64,000 nucleotides of DNA from Phallusia mammillata (lineage: Eukaryota; Chordata; Ascidiacea; Phlebobranchia; Ascidiidae): positions 1 through 64,000 of the forward strand of contig QLIY01000270.1 of the NCBI GenBank assembly GCA_003260075.1. Reading direction: 5' to 3'. Below are positions 12,979-26,000 of this stretch, in pieces. Both the position numbers and the translations under genes were made by a program. Under the pieces are notes generated by a model. The model was given only the letters and a program-made list of their open reading frames with translations, was not told the DNA's origin and ran no database searches. Numbering within the stretch: position 1 is the first letter of the stretch; each line of letters starts with the position of its first letter.

Positions 12979-14569
12979 CTTGGCCTGGGAATAATGACCT
13001 AAGAGCGTTTGTACAGCAACGTGAACGTTTGAAAGCCCTCGCGAATCATTGCCAATCCACACCACAACTTACACGACTTAGGCCTATACTGCAATAAATG
13101 TTACCGTTGACATTGCTAATCCTTACCAAACAACGGACACAATGTGGCACACAAAAAAAGGAACATCTAAAAGAGATCTCGCTACAGAGAGTTAGTGCAT
13201 AGAGTTGCACTACTAACAAATCAAAATCCACATTCGGCAATGTTTCAATAACATACATTTGACCCTGTAATTTTTAACCTAATAATTATGGGGCCCCTAG
13301 ACTCTTATGGGCCCCGGTGCGCCGCACCGGCTGCACCCCCCTCTTGTGGGGCCTGAAAGTGTGTCCAACTCGTACATGCCGGCGTGCCATTTGGTGGCCC
13401 CAAACAGCACATGATTTGATTTATTAAAACATATGGAACAACTTTGTACTGTTTTTTATTGGGCATATAAACCATTAACGTTTGTGACGATCTGCTGATC
13501 TCAATTTTTGCTACGAATTGCTTTTGAAATCATTGTAGTTGGAAACGGTGTGTGACCGTAACAATACACTGAGCGTTAACGCGAGATACTCAGTGCTTTT
13601 GGTCCATCCCTGGTACCAAGTTAAAAGCGATGTGCACTGTCTGCAGTTAGTGGTATGTTGACAAACCATTAGCATGTCATTATGTTAGGTGCTAAAATAT
13701 GGCTTGTTACAGATTCGACTATCAATTATCGCATTGAAATTGTACGTGAAATATAATCGTTTTGATTTTTGTCAATTTTAAAGAGGGCGTTTTTAAGTTA
13801 TGTAGACCTAAAGCTGAAAGGGGTCGTACAGGAAAAAGGTTGAGAAACACTGGTCTATTTTAGTGAAATTTTCTGTTACTAAACAAGTTTGTTCTATTTG
13901 TTAATTAAACATTTACAATATGCATATTTAACAAATTCAAATGTACTGTTTTACAAATAAGGACTTACTTGAAAAGATGTGAATGCCATCTGACAAGTTA
14001 AGTTTTAATCTTGGCCTATCTGGTCCATTTATGAACTTTGTGCCAAGACATTGTAAAATAGGATCTTTTGGTTTGTGGCCATTGAATAGGGCCTGTAAAA
14101 CACATCAGAATAACATATTATTAAAACATGTTTTTCAATAACTGAAACAAAAATGGTTAGTTTGCAACTTTGCATATGGCCTATAAGTAATTTTACTATC
14201 TGGATAGCAGTTAGCATATATATAAGTATTTTATTTAAGCTATCAGATAACCGGATAATAATGAGTCTTTTGCAACTTCTTTGAACTGTGGTACGGATTT
14301 CTTTACGGGGGGGGGGCAATTTTACTATCTGGATATAGCAGTTAGCAGATATATAAGTATTTTATTTAAGCTATCAGATAACCGGATACTAATGAGTCTT
14401 TTGCAACTTCTTTGAACTGTGGTACGGATTTCTTTACAGAAAAACTTAAAAAACAACAACATGACAACAACACATGATCTAAACCGGTTCGCGGGTTCGG
14501 TTTTAGTCCTTGTTTGACTCTCTGATTATAACTTACCGAAATAGCTCCTTGCGTCAATTCAATAGGCAT
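10523..14569 (-). CDS. Gene C: RPA70N-like single-domain protein (145 aa)
   Basis: Five exons: 14537-14569, 13969-14092, 11277-11385, 10868-10965, 10523-10596, total 438 nt with one open frame. The RPA70N unit starts MPIELTQGAIS and keeps DPILQCLGTK and LSDGIH. The basic pair is R-L-K instead of R-M-R, and the LATQLN helix is altered to LAHLLID. The tail LPLTTRPGVED then VYMDAL matches gene B. Intron 4 has a GC donor (10862-10867). Intron 2 is long (about 2.6 kb) and holds poly-G tracts and repeat fragments. The upstream E2F-like site is degenerate here, but the 23-bp conserved block is intact. Confidence 0.87.
12939..12976. repeat. Poly-G tract, 38 bases
   Basis: Uninterrupted G on the plus strand within intron 2 of gene C. 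Long homopolymers of this kind are often assembly or chemistry artefacts. Confidence 0.9.
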
Positions 14570-14647
14570 TTTCGCTAGATTTTTTCAGAAACACGCAAAA
14601 AATGCTTCAAATGTACGATCAAAAGATGTCCTTCCAACTTGCAATCC

Positions 14648-14704
14648 TCCCTTCAAATGATTATTCTTTCGTTTTCAATTTGCCGCTAACGCTACACCAG
14701 AGCG
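14648..14704 (-). promoter_or_regulatory. Gene C upstream module: degenerate E2F-like site plus intact block
   Basis: The E2F position (14648-14657, tcccttcaaa on plus) has lost the central GCGGG. The 23-bp block at 14682-14704 is well kept (GCCGCTAACG, then CACCAGAGCG). Confidence 0.45.
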
Positions 14705-16699
14705 AAAAACAAAGACTTGTAAGTTTGTTGACGTTTTGTCCACCAGACCAGAACGTTAGGACTTCTTCAGAGCAATGAAGTGAACTGCGGGATACGATAA
14801 AACAATTAAAAAAGAACAAAGGCTGTCCGTCAAGAAGCGCTAGAATGCAACAGTACATAACTATAATGTCTGATTCCGATAGTTCAGCAGTTCTCAAACT
14901 GGGGTCCTTTAGGGCCTTAGGGGTCCGTGAGGCAATTTTTGGGGGACCGCAAAGCGGTTGAAGTAATTCTATAATCTTATTTAGCGTCAGTTTGCGTCAG
15001 TTTGTGCCACTAAATAAGCGTAAATCAAATTAGAATTGAGAATCGACTGTCTCCTTTGCTAAACAATAGTCTCTATTGAATGACAACTATCAACTAGAAA
15101 AGTGGCTTTCTGATGCACTTCCAGTTTAAATATTTTATACGATATTTACCAATTTACTGCACTATACACAATTTTATAGAAAGCCTTAACTGTTGTATTA
15201 GACACTATATAAAAAAGTCGTTTGCTACTAAGGTATACATAACAACTTGTTTTTCACTTAATTTTGTTTCGCAAAAACGACCGTTTAATGACCTTTTGAC
15301 ACTGTTTTTAATAGCATGCAGTCCTTAGTGTTCAACAATACCCTTCGGCCTAATTTATACATCACTTAAGTACTGATTCTTGAATTGATTTGTCAAAAAT
15401 AAAGAAGATACGATTATGACGAAAAATTCGTAACGGTGTTGTAATGCCTACAAGTTGACCTTTAGTGACCCATGGTTATGAGACGGCCAAGCTGACAACG
15501 AGAATTTAAAGACCATTTATCGCGGCGTTCGAAAAAGTTGAGTTTATTAAATTTCATAGTTATGTTGATCAACGATGTTTTGCCTGACATAAACGAAACC
15601 GAAGTACGTTTATCGAGTTCAAATTACGTCTTAGGTTTAAAACCTGCGCCAAAACTGAAAATATGCGTGATAACTCAATAAAACGACACAGCATTGCTGC
15701 ACAAAAAAACAGCTGATTACTAATCACCGAAACGACTGTCTCGTAAAACGTCTGTCCAGACGTCAAGCTGAGCACTCCCGCTCTGCCGCCTTAATCGTAA
15801 ACCAGTGAATTCCTCCCTTGGGACTTATATCTGACTGATAGCGTACACATATTATGGGTTGTAAAGGTAACTGGCAAAATTTTAAATACTAAACGAATAT
15901 CCTGCTTAAACAATTGTTAACTTTTTCAAATTTTTCTGCACCATAGGGCATGTATTTCTGCCTTAAAACTAAAACCGTTTATTTCGGGGTTTAAAGGGTA
16001 AAAAATGGGTGAATCCGAAAAAAAGACACAAAATTCTTTAAAAAACTTTACATTGCACCAAACAACAAAGCATGAAACTCCAAGATGCTGTACTTTAGTC
16101 AGTACAGCCGTTTCAAAAATTTTACGTTTTGGGGGCCTGTGGGTGAACCGCTGGGTCAATCGGGGTCAAACTTCAGGAGGATCAAATTTGGATTATTAAC
16201 TAACATCTCTGTAAATTTGAATAAATTTGAAGCACTCTTTCTTGACCAAACGCTTAGAACAAATCAGCGTTAGACAGAAAAAAGAAAAGAGGAACAAATA
16301 CGGACAAAAACAATATGTGTCCCCTTCAGGGAAGGGGACCCATAAAAATACAATTGTTCGCGCACAATCGTAATGCTTTTTTTTGTTTTGTCTGTGATGT
16401 CACAAGCTGTCTTTGGATCATTGTTATGCTCAATTTTGCATAACTAGCTAAAATCCTGCAATCATCTTTTGATATATCGCGGAAAACGGTTTTTTTGTCA
16501 TTTTTGCAATTTAAGACTTTCGAATTGGAATTAATTAGGCAACTTTCAAATACCAATCTCTTAAACTGGATTCATGTTTAAAACATTGTAAAACGTCCTT
16601 TCGACTGCCAATTTGTGTTCACACGGCGCGAATTCAGAGTCTACTTGGTTTGACAAATGTAGCCTACGTGGTATCGTAGTATCTTTTGGTTTTGGTAAC

Positions 16700-16755
<56 letters not shown>

Positions 16756-18716
16756 TTTGGGGGCCTGTGGGTGAACCGCGGGGTCAATCGGGGTCAAACT
16801 TCATAAACTTTGACAAAAACACACTTGCAGGGATAGATTATAATCTACAGTATACTGTGTCAACTAGCACATGGCATAAAATATATGCAGTAGATTGAAA
16901 AAATCCCCGCACAGTTACGCAACTATGAACCATTTTGTCCGTTTAAAAATCATAAAAACGGCAGAGGCTACGGATACAACACCAGATCCGTAAACAAAGC
17001 AGACGTCGTTAAAGTCGCTTGTTTAGACATTTGCTTTGACTATACCAACTCCCTTCTTAGAGCAATATCGTTTTTCAGTCATGACGTTTATCGAGAAAAT
17101 GTTTTAATTTATTTTTTTGACACTTTTACCCAAGCATCATTCAAGATTCGTTTAAGGCGCTCAGATACACCCTGGACGTGCGGTATGTAAGTGAATGATT
17201 TAAACTGTATGTTTTTGAGGTTGTTGTGTTATGTCTCTTGTAGTGCAGGTTACGCGGAAAAACCATTATTTGTAACACACGTAGCCTACAACGTTTGTCA
17301 TTGCTGGGCTACAACTACATGATCATATTTACTTGCATGAGGTAATTGTTGTAAATTTAGTATATTTAAGGCGGCGAATGAAATTATTCTGGACGTTCTA
17401 AAGGCTAATGATAATAAAAAGGAAAAGAACCAGCAGACCTACCCAAGAATCCAGAGCAATAAAACGAAAATCGATTAAAGAGCTCGAAGTAAATGACAAA
17501 CAACAGCGGGATACAAAATTGATTAAGTAACGAACAATGGCTTTCCGGGAAACAAGAGGTCGCGAAAAGTAACAGCTCATATATCTCATGTATCCATGGT
17601 AGTTAGCCTTTATAGCGCTGTTGGACGTGAGATCTTGCCAGAGACGAATTGATTTCTTAGGCGATATTTATTACCTAACATAGCAACCCGTTAATTTAAC
17701 GTTGTTATTGTAATTTTCAATATTGTGCCTGGATGTTGCCTAATGGAGAAAAGTAACTGCATTAAAAATGTTCCGATTCGCACAAGCACATACTGTGGTT
17801 GAGTGAGAAAAACGCCGTAAAAATATTGTGCACGTATTCAGCACGCAAAAAAGGGATGTGCTTAAGATCAGAAGTTCCCGACCTTTTGCTCCCCCCCCCC
17901 CATTGGAAATGTTACAGAATATTTTTGTATATACATTATTATGTCCATTGTAATTTGGACCGGGTTCACATTTGGTAAAGGATTCTGAATGGACATCCCT
18001 AATTATAACATCTATTTCAAATTGCTATAATTTTTTATGTTATATTTGTTTTTCTTCTTATGGGGAGGAATGAATACTTCGAAAATGGGCGAAGGGAGGA
18101 ATGTGACAAAAAAGGTTGGGAACCACTGCCATAGCGTATTAACATTGCGCAGCTAATTTCAACTTGCTCGTTGTGTTCTTGCACGAGCGAAGTAAAACTC
18201 AATCCAACTCACGAAAGTATCTTACCACATGTAATTTAATGAGAACAATACACAGCGTAGCCTAAGGTATGTATCAAGTCTTCAAATGCCTCTAGATAAC
18301 ACATTCAAAACAATTAGACGCATATAGCATATATTTCTTCATAATGATAAGTGTACATTTTGTCTTGTTTCGCGGCGTTTGTTACCTGTCGTGCTTCTAT
18401 CACTATATACAACCATAAAGAACAGATTGAGATAATAAGTACCAAAATCCTAGTCAGGTGGGCCATATCACAGACTTCAAAACGGGATTTAATGTACTGA
18501 GCTGCACACAAAAAGCTTCTGCCTACTTTGAACCTCTTGGAATTTACAATATAATATTAAGCTTTTCGTTTTGATTTGTATTAAGGTTCACTTTCACAGG
18601 CAATATACATAAACAGTACCACATGCAACACAGTAATGAAAAATAAGAAAAAATGCAGTTTCAAATTTCGAAGAAAACAAAGATTTACACTGATAAAAGA
18701 ACAAAGTAGCTCATGA
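14705..18716. other. Repeat-rich spacer between gene C promoter and gene D 3' end
   Basis: Includes an hAT end at 14886 (CAGTTCTCAAACTGGGGTCC), a poly-C tract of 55 (16701-16755), a segment found twice (16130-16170 and 16757-16802, GGGGGCCTGTGGGTGAACCG), and a CAG...TTCCC(A/G)ACC-ended element at 17869-18128. No gene recognised. Confidence 0.5.
17869..18128. mobile_element. hAT-like MITE, 260 bp, no clear target duplication
   Basis: Ends CAGAAGTTCCCGACCTTTT and AAAAAGGTTGGGAACCACTG are inverted repeats. The flanking 8-mers do not match. It contains an 11-base poly-C run. Confidence 0.55.
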
Positions 18717-18722
18717 TTTAAT
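18717..18722 (-). other. Probable poly(A) signal (ATTAAA) of gene D
   Basis: ATTAAA on the gene strand, about 220 bp after the stop. It lies in a stretch (CTCATGATTTAATCT on plus) conserved downstream of D, E and F, unlike most of the flanking DNA. Confidence 0.45.
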
Positions 18723-18940
18723 CTCTTGAAGATGACACAATTGGCAAGTTTTTGCGATCAATATAAAAAGGCAAAATTCTAAGTTTCCCTGTGTAACTTC
18801 ACACTATATGGCAGTTAAATAAAAAAGGGTAATATGAATACTGCACAGAATAAAATTCAACACAAACTTATAGAAAGTTGAGATGAAAATCAGCCAGAAG
18901 CACCACAATACAAATGTGCTTTGGTCTGGTCATGTTCAAC

Positions 18941-21900
18941 TCAGTTTTGAGGTGGCATTATGTAGATTTTTTGCTGGTTACCTGCTATAAACATAAATTT
19001 ACAATTGCTACAGCTTGATTTTTAGAGATGTATTTATCCTAATTTATTAAACTATACAATAAAACATCACCCACAGTTTAAAGCAGCAGCCAAGATAATT
19101 TAGTAAACCTACGCGATCCTGGCAACCAGCAAAAAACGGCGCCAGCAGCCACGCAATGGGTGCACTGTACAAACGCTGAACACAATTTTTTTAACACAAT
19201 AGGCTTACAAAAGTATTGTGTTCAAATTTTTCTGTTCAGCTTTGTTTAATTCGCGAGATATTGGGGTCGAAAGTGAACCCCCTTTAGACATTTTGAGCGG
19301 TCGCGCGTCATTGATTGCTTTCGAGCGGGGACTGCGGCATTTTGCGCGAGTTATGAACTTCAAGTTAATATTCGGAGCAGAGCCCCGAAATTACAATAAC
19401 CAGTTAGGGCTTTTTGAAAACGGCATGCTCTGCAGAAACAGAATATGTCAGTGGCTTTTATTCCGTGAAACGCGTTAAAGAGTATTAAGCAGTCATATTC
19501 ATAAGCGTATTAATATTTGTAGTTTTATATTTTTTTAAACGAATGCCATCGATGGTATGTGAATGCTTACAAAAGTATTGTGTTAAATTTTTTTGTTCAG
19601 CTTTGTTTGATTCGCGAGATATTGGGGTGGAAAGCCCTTTGCGTGGTTGCTGGTGCCGTTTTTTGCTGGTTGCCAGGATCGCGTCGGTGTATAGTAACAT
19701 ATTTTATTGGCAAATCTTATTCCATCATAGACAGAGCAAAATTATTATTTTCACCAACACTAATACAGACGAATCCGGTTAATCGCATCATCGATTTGCC
19801 AAGGGTATTTGATGCGATTAACCGGATTATGCGATAATCCGGCTCTTTTGTTGCCGAGAATTGAAAAAAGTACTCTCAAGTCTCAGCGCAATGCATGACG
19901 TCATGCTTCCTAACTATCGTGGCTATGGTGCAATCGCCTAAATGTGTTTAAGAATCAGTAGAAACGCACACACACACACTCTTAATTGGCGCACACGCAG
20001 TTCGCTTGATTTGTGCTTTCTCTTGCAGTCAGGTTTATTTGAAAAGATATGTTACATCGCATCGTAGCCAAAGGGCCCAACATTTAAATTTGGGAACTTC
20101 CCTATAACGACGGTTTATGGCGTTTAAGTCTGGTTTTGGGTAGTTTCCCTTATAAATGTGCTAGGCGTCCCGCTTAATATACACGTAAAATGGTCTGTTG
20201 TTTCTAACCTATTTCGTTTTCTAGTTCAACCNNNNNNNNNNNNNNNNNNNNNNNNNNNNNNNNNNNNNNNNNNNNNNNNNNNNNNNNNNNNNNNNNNNNN
20301 NNNNNNNNNNNNNNNNNNNNNNNNNNNNNNNNNNNNNNNNNNNNNNNNNNNNNNNNNNNNNNNNNNNNNNNNNNNNNNNNNNNNNNNNNNNNNNNNNNNN
20401 NNNNNNNNNNNNNNNNNNNNNNNNNNNGGACGATTTTCTTAACAAACGATGGGCGACGGTTTGGGATTTTTAATTGTGATGCAATTAAACGGATTATGCG
20501 ATTAACCGGTATGCAATTAACCGGATTCGTCTGTATATAACTTTGTATCAGAAAGATATAAATTAGCAAGTCAGACAGTTATAAACATATTTTAGTGCCA
20601 TACTTACACTTTTTACTAGTCTGATGTCTGCTACTTATTGTCCCACTTGGATTGCTGTTTTCATTCTCTAGCTTCGATGCACTAGGTAAACCTTTATTGA
20701 CATCTGCAGCTGCAATGTTACAAACAATAAGCTATAAATGTTTTTAGCTACTACTGTATAGTATAGCCCAGGAGTACACAACCACAGAATCTTATTTTAC
20801 CAACAGTTGCTATCCCATTTCCCATTGCATTTATGTTACCGATGTAGAGAAACTTGATTATCTCATAATATTCCACCTACTGGTAGCTGAAAGATTGATA
20901 TCTAATCTAATCCACAGATTAAACAGAACGCTTTGACAATTTGCCGTAATTGTTTATAATCTTCCTATCAATATTTGGCATTGTTTGCACACAATAGGTT
21001 TACAAAAAGTCTACGTTTTTTAGTTACCGGGCAAGTAATATATTATTCTATCCCTACAAAATCTATTTAGACAAGTTTTAATTGAAATGTCTGACAAAAT
21101 AAAGTTTTAATCAATTCATGGCTGCAAGCACATATATTTCAATCTTTGTCTCCAATGTTACACGTGGCTGTACAACAGCAGGTTATGCACCCCTGGTATT
21201 AGGATTTCTCAAATTTCCCACTTTGGCTTATCCCAGACTTTGGCTAATTATTTATCATTCCTGTTTGAATTGTTACATGAAACCTTTGGGAATCCTTTAA
21301 TTCGCAGAAACCCTGTGAGTGTCGCACCCCTGGTTAAAGAGTGCAACTTAAAAAGCAATCAATTTTTGTCCCGGGACAACAAGAAAATCCCAGGATAGAA
21401 TTTTGTGCTAAAATTGTCGGGATCCCGGGAAAGAAACTCTACCTGGTATGGACAGTATATACAGTAACAATATAGAAATACATTATTATCATAGTTTTCT
21501 TGCAAAAATCTTGAAAGAAAGAGTAATATGTCAAGTTAGTTACAAATGGAGCAATTGCAAGTAATTAATCTGCTTTATCACAACAAACTAGGTATTAAAG
21601 TGGGACCATTGAGTAAAGTGTAATGAATGTGAACAACGAAACTGTAAGTTTTTTTTTAATGAAATTAAACTATTTGTTGATTGACTTGCCTTTTTGAGCA
21701 ACACCAAAAGGAACAGGTTCACCAATTGGAGCCCCAGCCTCCATCCACCATTCAATTTCTTCAACATCCAGCAAAATCACAATCCTCCTGTACATACAAC
21801 CTTGCATTACATGTCATATACCGTATTATTCATATATATGTACACAAAACAATTAAAACCCACTGGTTCTTATTTTCTTTTTTCTTGCATGCCATCCCCA

Positions 21901-23020
21901 GCAATTGGCAGTACATTTTAACCCCAGGGCGAATACCCTGTCAGACCGCTGAGTTTACATGATACAATTATTCTTTATTAGTGGTTCAGTATATGCAACG
22001 TTTTAATACGATGATCGAAGTAACCCATCTAAAGCAATAAAGCACAGTTGATTCTTTTACTCTGCTACGCTGTATATTTGTTTGTTATTTGTGGAATTAT
22101 TGAACATTTACTTTTTAATCATGATATTGCTTTGTTGTCATGTTACACTGTAACAAATGTTTTAAGATAGTGAGGCCCTCAGCTCACAAAAAAGTTTGTG
22201 TTTGACCCTTAAAGTTCTTTGAGTTTGACACCCCTGACCTAGCCAGGCACCACCACTATCTTATTTATATTACAAACACACAAAAAAGCACTGAGAATCA
22301 CATAAAAATTTCTACTGCAATAAAGTTAATCTTACACATTTCCCTCGATCACTGCTGAATGATACTGCATTGCTTGAAACACTGTATATCTCTGAAGAGA
22401 TCCAACATCCACCATTTCATTTAACTGCGATGCTATCATGACAGCTTTACAAAAATAGGTAATGATGAAAGATATACACATAAGTTATTTTTTTCAGCTT
22501 TGAAAAAAAAAACATGGCAACACAGTTGCACTAAAAAAAACAATGTGTCCCCTTCAGGCAAGGGGACCCATAATCACCACTTCAGAAATAATTGTGCAAC
22601 GTTAAACAGTCATGGAGTGAAAAACATTTGGTGTCACAATTAGTGGACTAAATGAGCTGCAGCTACACTAGTCCAAAGTCAATTTTCTGTTTAACAGTTG
22701 GTTGGAAGCATTTGACAGTGATAGGACGAGAACATGGTACTCGGTATCGAATGATTTTAGTGGTATCGATACTCGTGCAAAATATTTTGCCTCTGTTTTT
22801 GTGACCAAAGACTGGTTTACACTGTAAGAATATGGGGAACTTTTTGCCAATGTTTGCTTCGGGCAGCACATAATCAAGAAAAAGTTCCGCCAGGTTACAC
22901 ATATAGTTTTTGCTATTGTGTGGAAATCACATTTTTCTGCATGCTTTTGCACCCCCCCCCCCAGGTTACACATATAGTTTTTGCTATTGTGTGGAAATCA
23001 CATTTTTCTACATGCTTTTG

Positions 23021-23057
<37 letters not shown>

Positions 23058-26000
23058 TATCAATCCATCACTATCATTTAAAACAACTTTGTCTTAAAAT
23101 CTCTTGTTCAAATTACAAATTGTGCCTGACAAAAATGTGACCCAACTGCAGTAAAAGAAATATAGTAATTAACTGCATGAAAATGTAAAAAACTTAATTT
23201 TAAAAATGTATTTTGCACAGAAAAGTTATACACCTTTAATAAAAACCCCCCCCCCCTGTGACCCAACTGCAGTAAAAGAAATATAGTAATTAACTGCAAG
23301 AAAATGTAAAAAACTTAATTTTAAAAATGTGTTTTGCACAGAAAAGTTATACACCTTTAATAAAAAGAAACTTACTGTCAAAGCTATGAATGCCATCTGA
23401 TACAACAAGCCTATATCTCCGTACACCTGTATCAGAAATGCATGTTGTACCCAAACATTGAAGGATAGGTTGGTATGGTTGTTTTCCACACATCAATTCC
23501 TGTAACCATATAACCAAATTGTTTCAAACAAACATTTGTAAAAAATATCTACCATTTGCAAATGATTTTACAGAAAAGTCATCTAAGACAGTGGTTCTGA
23601 AACTGGGGTCCTTGGTCCTTTTGGGGTCCGTGAGGCAGTTTTGAGGGGACTGTGAAATGGTTAAAGTAATTTTATAGGCTTATTTGGCGACAGTTTGTGC
23701 CACTGGATAAGTTTAAATCAAAGTAGAATTGAGAACTGTCTCGTTTGCTAAACAATAGCCTTTATTGCATAATAACTGACAAAAATGCAATTGTTTGCAC
23801 ACAATCATAATGTTTTTTGTCTTGTATGTGATGTCGGAAGCTGTCTTTGGATCATTATTAAGTGCAATATTGCACAACTAGCTAAAATCCTGCAATCAAA
23901 TTTCATTTTTCTGAACTACCTATTTAGGCTTAAGGACCACGAGCTCTCGAAATAATGGCAAAGGGACCATTTTGAAAAAAATACTGAAAGAGTTTGAAAA
24001 CCATTGATCTAAGAGAATGAAAAATATTTTCCAAGTAACAGATTTTGTCAATAAAGATAATTTAAGTAATACTGTAACTATATGTAGACTAACTGGCAAG
24101 GATAAAAAACGCTGCCAAACTGGTTAAAGAATGTTAGTTTGTATGTAACATTTAGGTTTAAAACAACTTACCATAACTGCTCCGCCTGTTAATTTTGTAT
24201 GCTCCTCATTGCCAGTCAAGAAATGAAAAGCACAGTAACTATCTAAAAATCACACATGCATGTTACATAAAAATCATATTTATATTTGGAAAATAAAATT
24301 CCTAAACTTTTTTTTAATGTAAGGCAAAAAAGGCATTAGCATATTTACATGCTTACCAGGTTGTTTAAGTCGTGCAGGATTACCAATTCTTCCACCAGTC
24401 TCCTCTGCAGTTGCAAGTAGCTCAACATCATCACAAATTACAAACCTGCAATAAAAGCCCAACCGCGTACTACATTTTATACTGATTACATATTGTTACC
24501 CCAATACATGTAAATCCAGTTAATCACTCAATTTTTAATTTGCATAGTGGTCATGGATCCTAAAAATTATGCCTATTATTTGTATGAAGGATACAGCGTC
24601 GTGATTATCGGACAATCTAGTTAATTGCATGGATAAACTAGTAAACTTGGGGAAGCAATTAATTAAATTGGCCTGTTCTAACTAAAGTAGCCCTTACTTT
24701 GAACCTTTATATAGTATGACCCGATATTCCTTTAGTCTTAACAAGGTATGTTGCTGGAGTTGCCCTTTCATCACCAAATCATTTTGTTCCTCCGCTAACA
24801 CACAAGCTAAAAAAATATTTACCATTAAAGAAGTTTATTTTGAACTCATAACCAAAGTCATTAGATTTTAATCTACCTCCAAAGCTGTGAACACCATCTG
24901 ACAAAACAAGTGTTATTCTTGCAATTCTGGATAGAAATTCCCGATTTGCACGAAGGCATTGTAAAATAGGATGATTTGGTTTTTCTTCCTTGACAATTTT
25001 CTGCAAACAAAATATAGTCAAGTGGGGTAAAAAAAAACAATTTTTTGAAACTTCGTTGCCAAACTTTTAGTTTATGCAACAAGAGGTCAGTTTTTCTTCC
25101 CAACAAAGATGATGGGACTACTTTTGTAGTTATGTGACAAGTTTTTGATTTTAATAAAAAACAAAAAAATATTTGACGAAAACTGTTGTTGTTTTTTAAC
25201 CTGAAAAAGGTACAAAAAAACAATGTTGGGGTAAAAAAAAAACAAGTGGACATTAGGACCATTTAAAAAAAATTGGGTGGCAGTTGGAACTTTAATTGAA
25301 TTATATGAACTTAATGAACCATCTTAAAGTCAAAGATAAGACAGAAATTTCATTAATACATTTGTTACAATTCATAAGCCAAAAAACACAAAGCACATAA
25401 ATTTCTTTGTTTTCGAAATTTTGCAAACCAAACTTACAGCAGTTAGCAAACTGTTTGTAAACTAATTAAACACTTTCAAATTAGTGCTAAGACTTTCCAT
25501 GGCTTTATACCTTTTATGCACTGCATTTATTGCCTTTGATTTGGTATTTTTTTTTTCATTTACCAGGCTCTTATTGGTTTGCAACTAGGTTTTAACCAAG
25601 CTCACCCACTTGCTGGCCTGCCATGTAACCCACAAACTTCCTGAAATAAAGTTTCATTTTCTGTCCAAAACTGATTGAATTACCACAAAATGAATTGATT
25701 CCCCCCTTTTCCTTACTTTTTGGCATTTTTCAAAAGGCCTGGACCCAAATTTGTACTTTCAGCAATGCAGGTATACTTTTTGGTAAAAACATCCTCCAAA
25801 AGTGGGTCCTCAAAGCAATTTTGTACAGCTTGGGTTTAAGTACATGTTTAATGGGCTTACTTTTTTATTTTCTAAACTTCCAGGTGACAAATAAAAAATA
25901 TTGGGCAAAAAAAAATTTGGGGTGCAAAAAATACATAGTTTTTTTTTACCCCATTCCTATAGAACCGTTTGGGGTAAAAACGAACAACAGGATATCTGAA

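Noticed and set aside
12822-13097. Plus-strand frame with poly-glycine
   Set aside because: Created by the 38-base poly-G tract; no family features on either side.
16686-16898. Plus-strand frame with a run of prolines
   Set aside because: It is only the 55-base poly-C tract read as Pro codons; the minus-strand poly-Gly frame is the same artefact.
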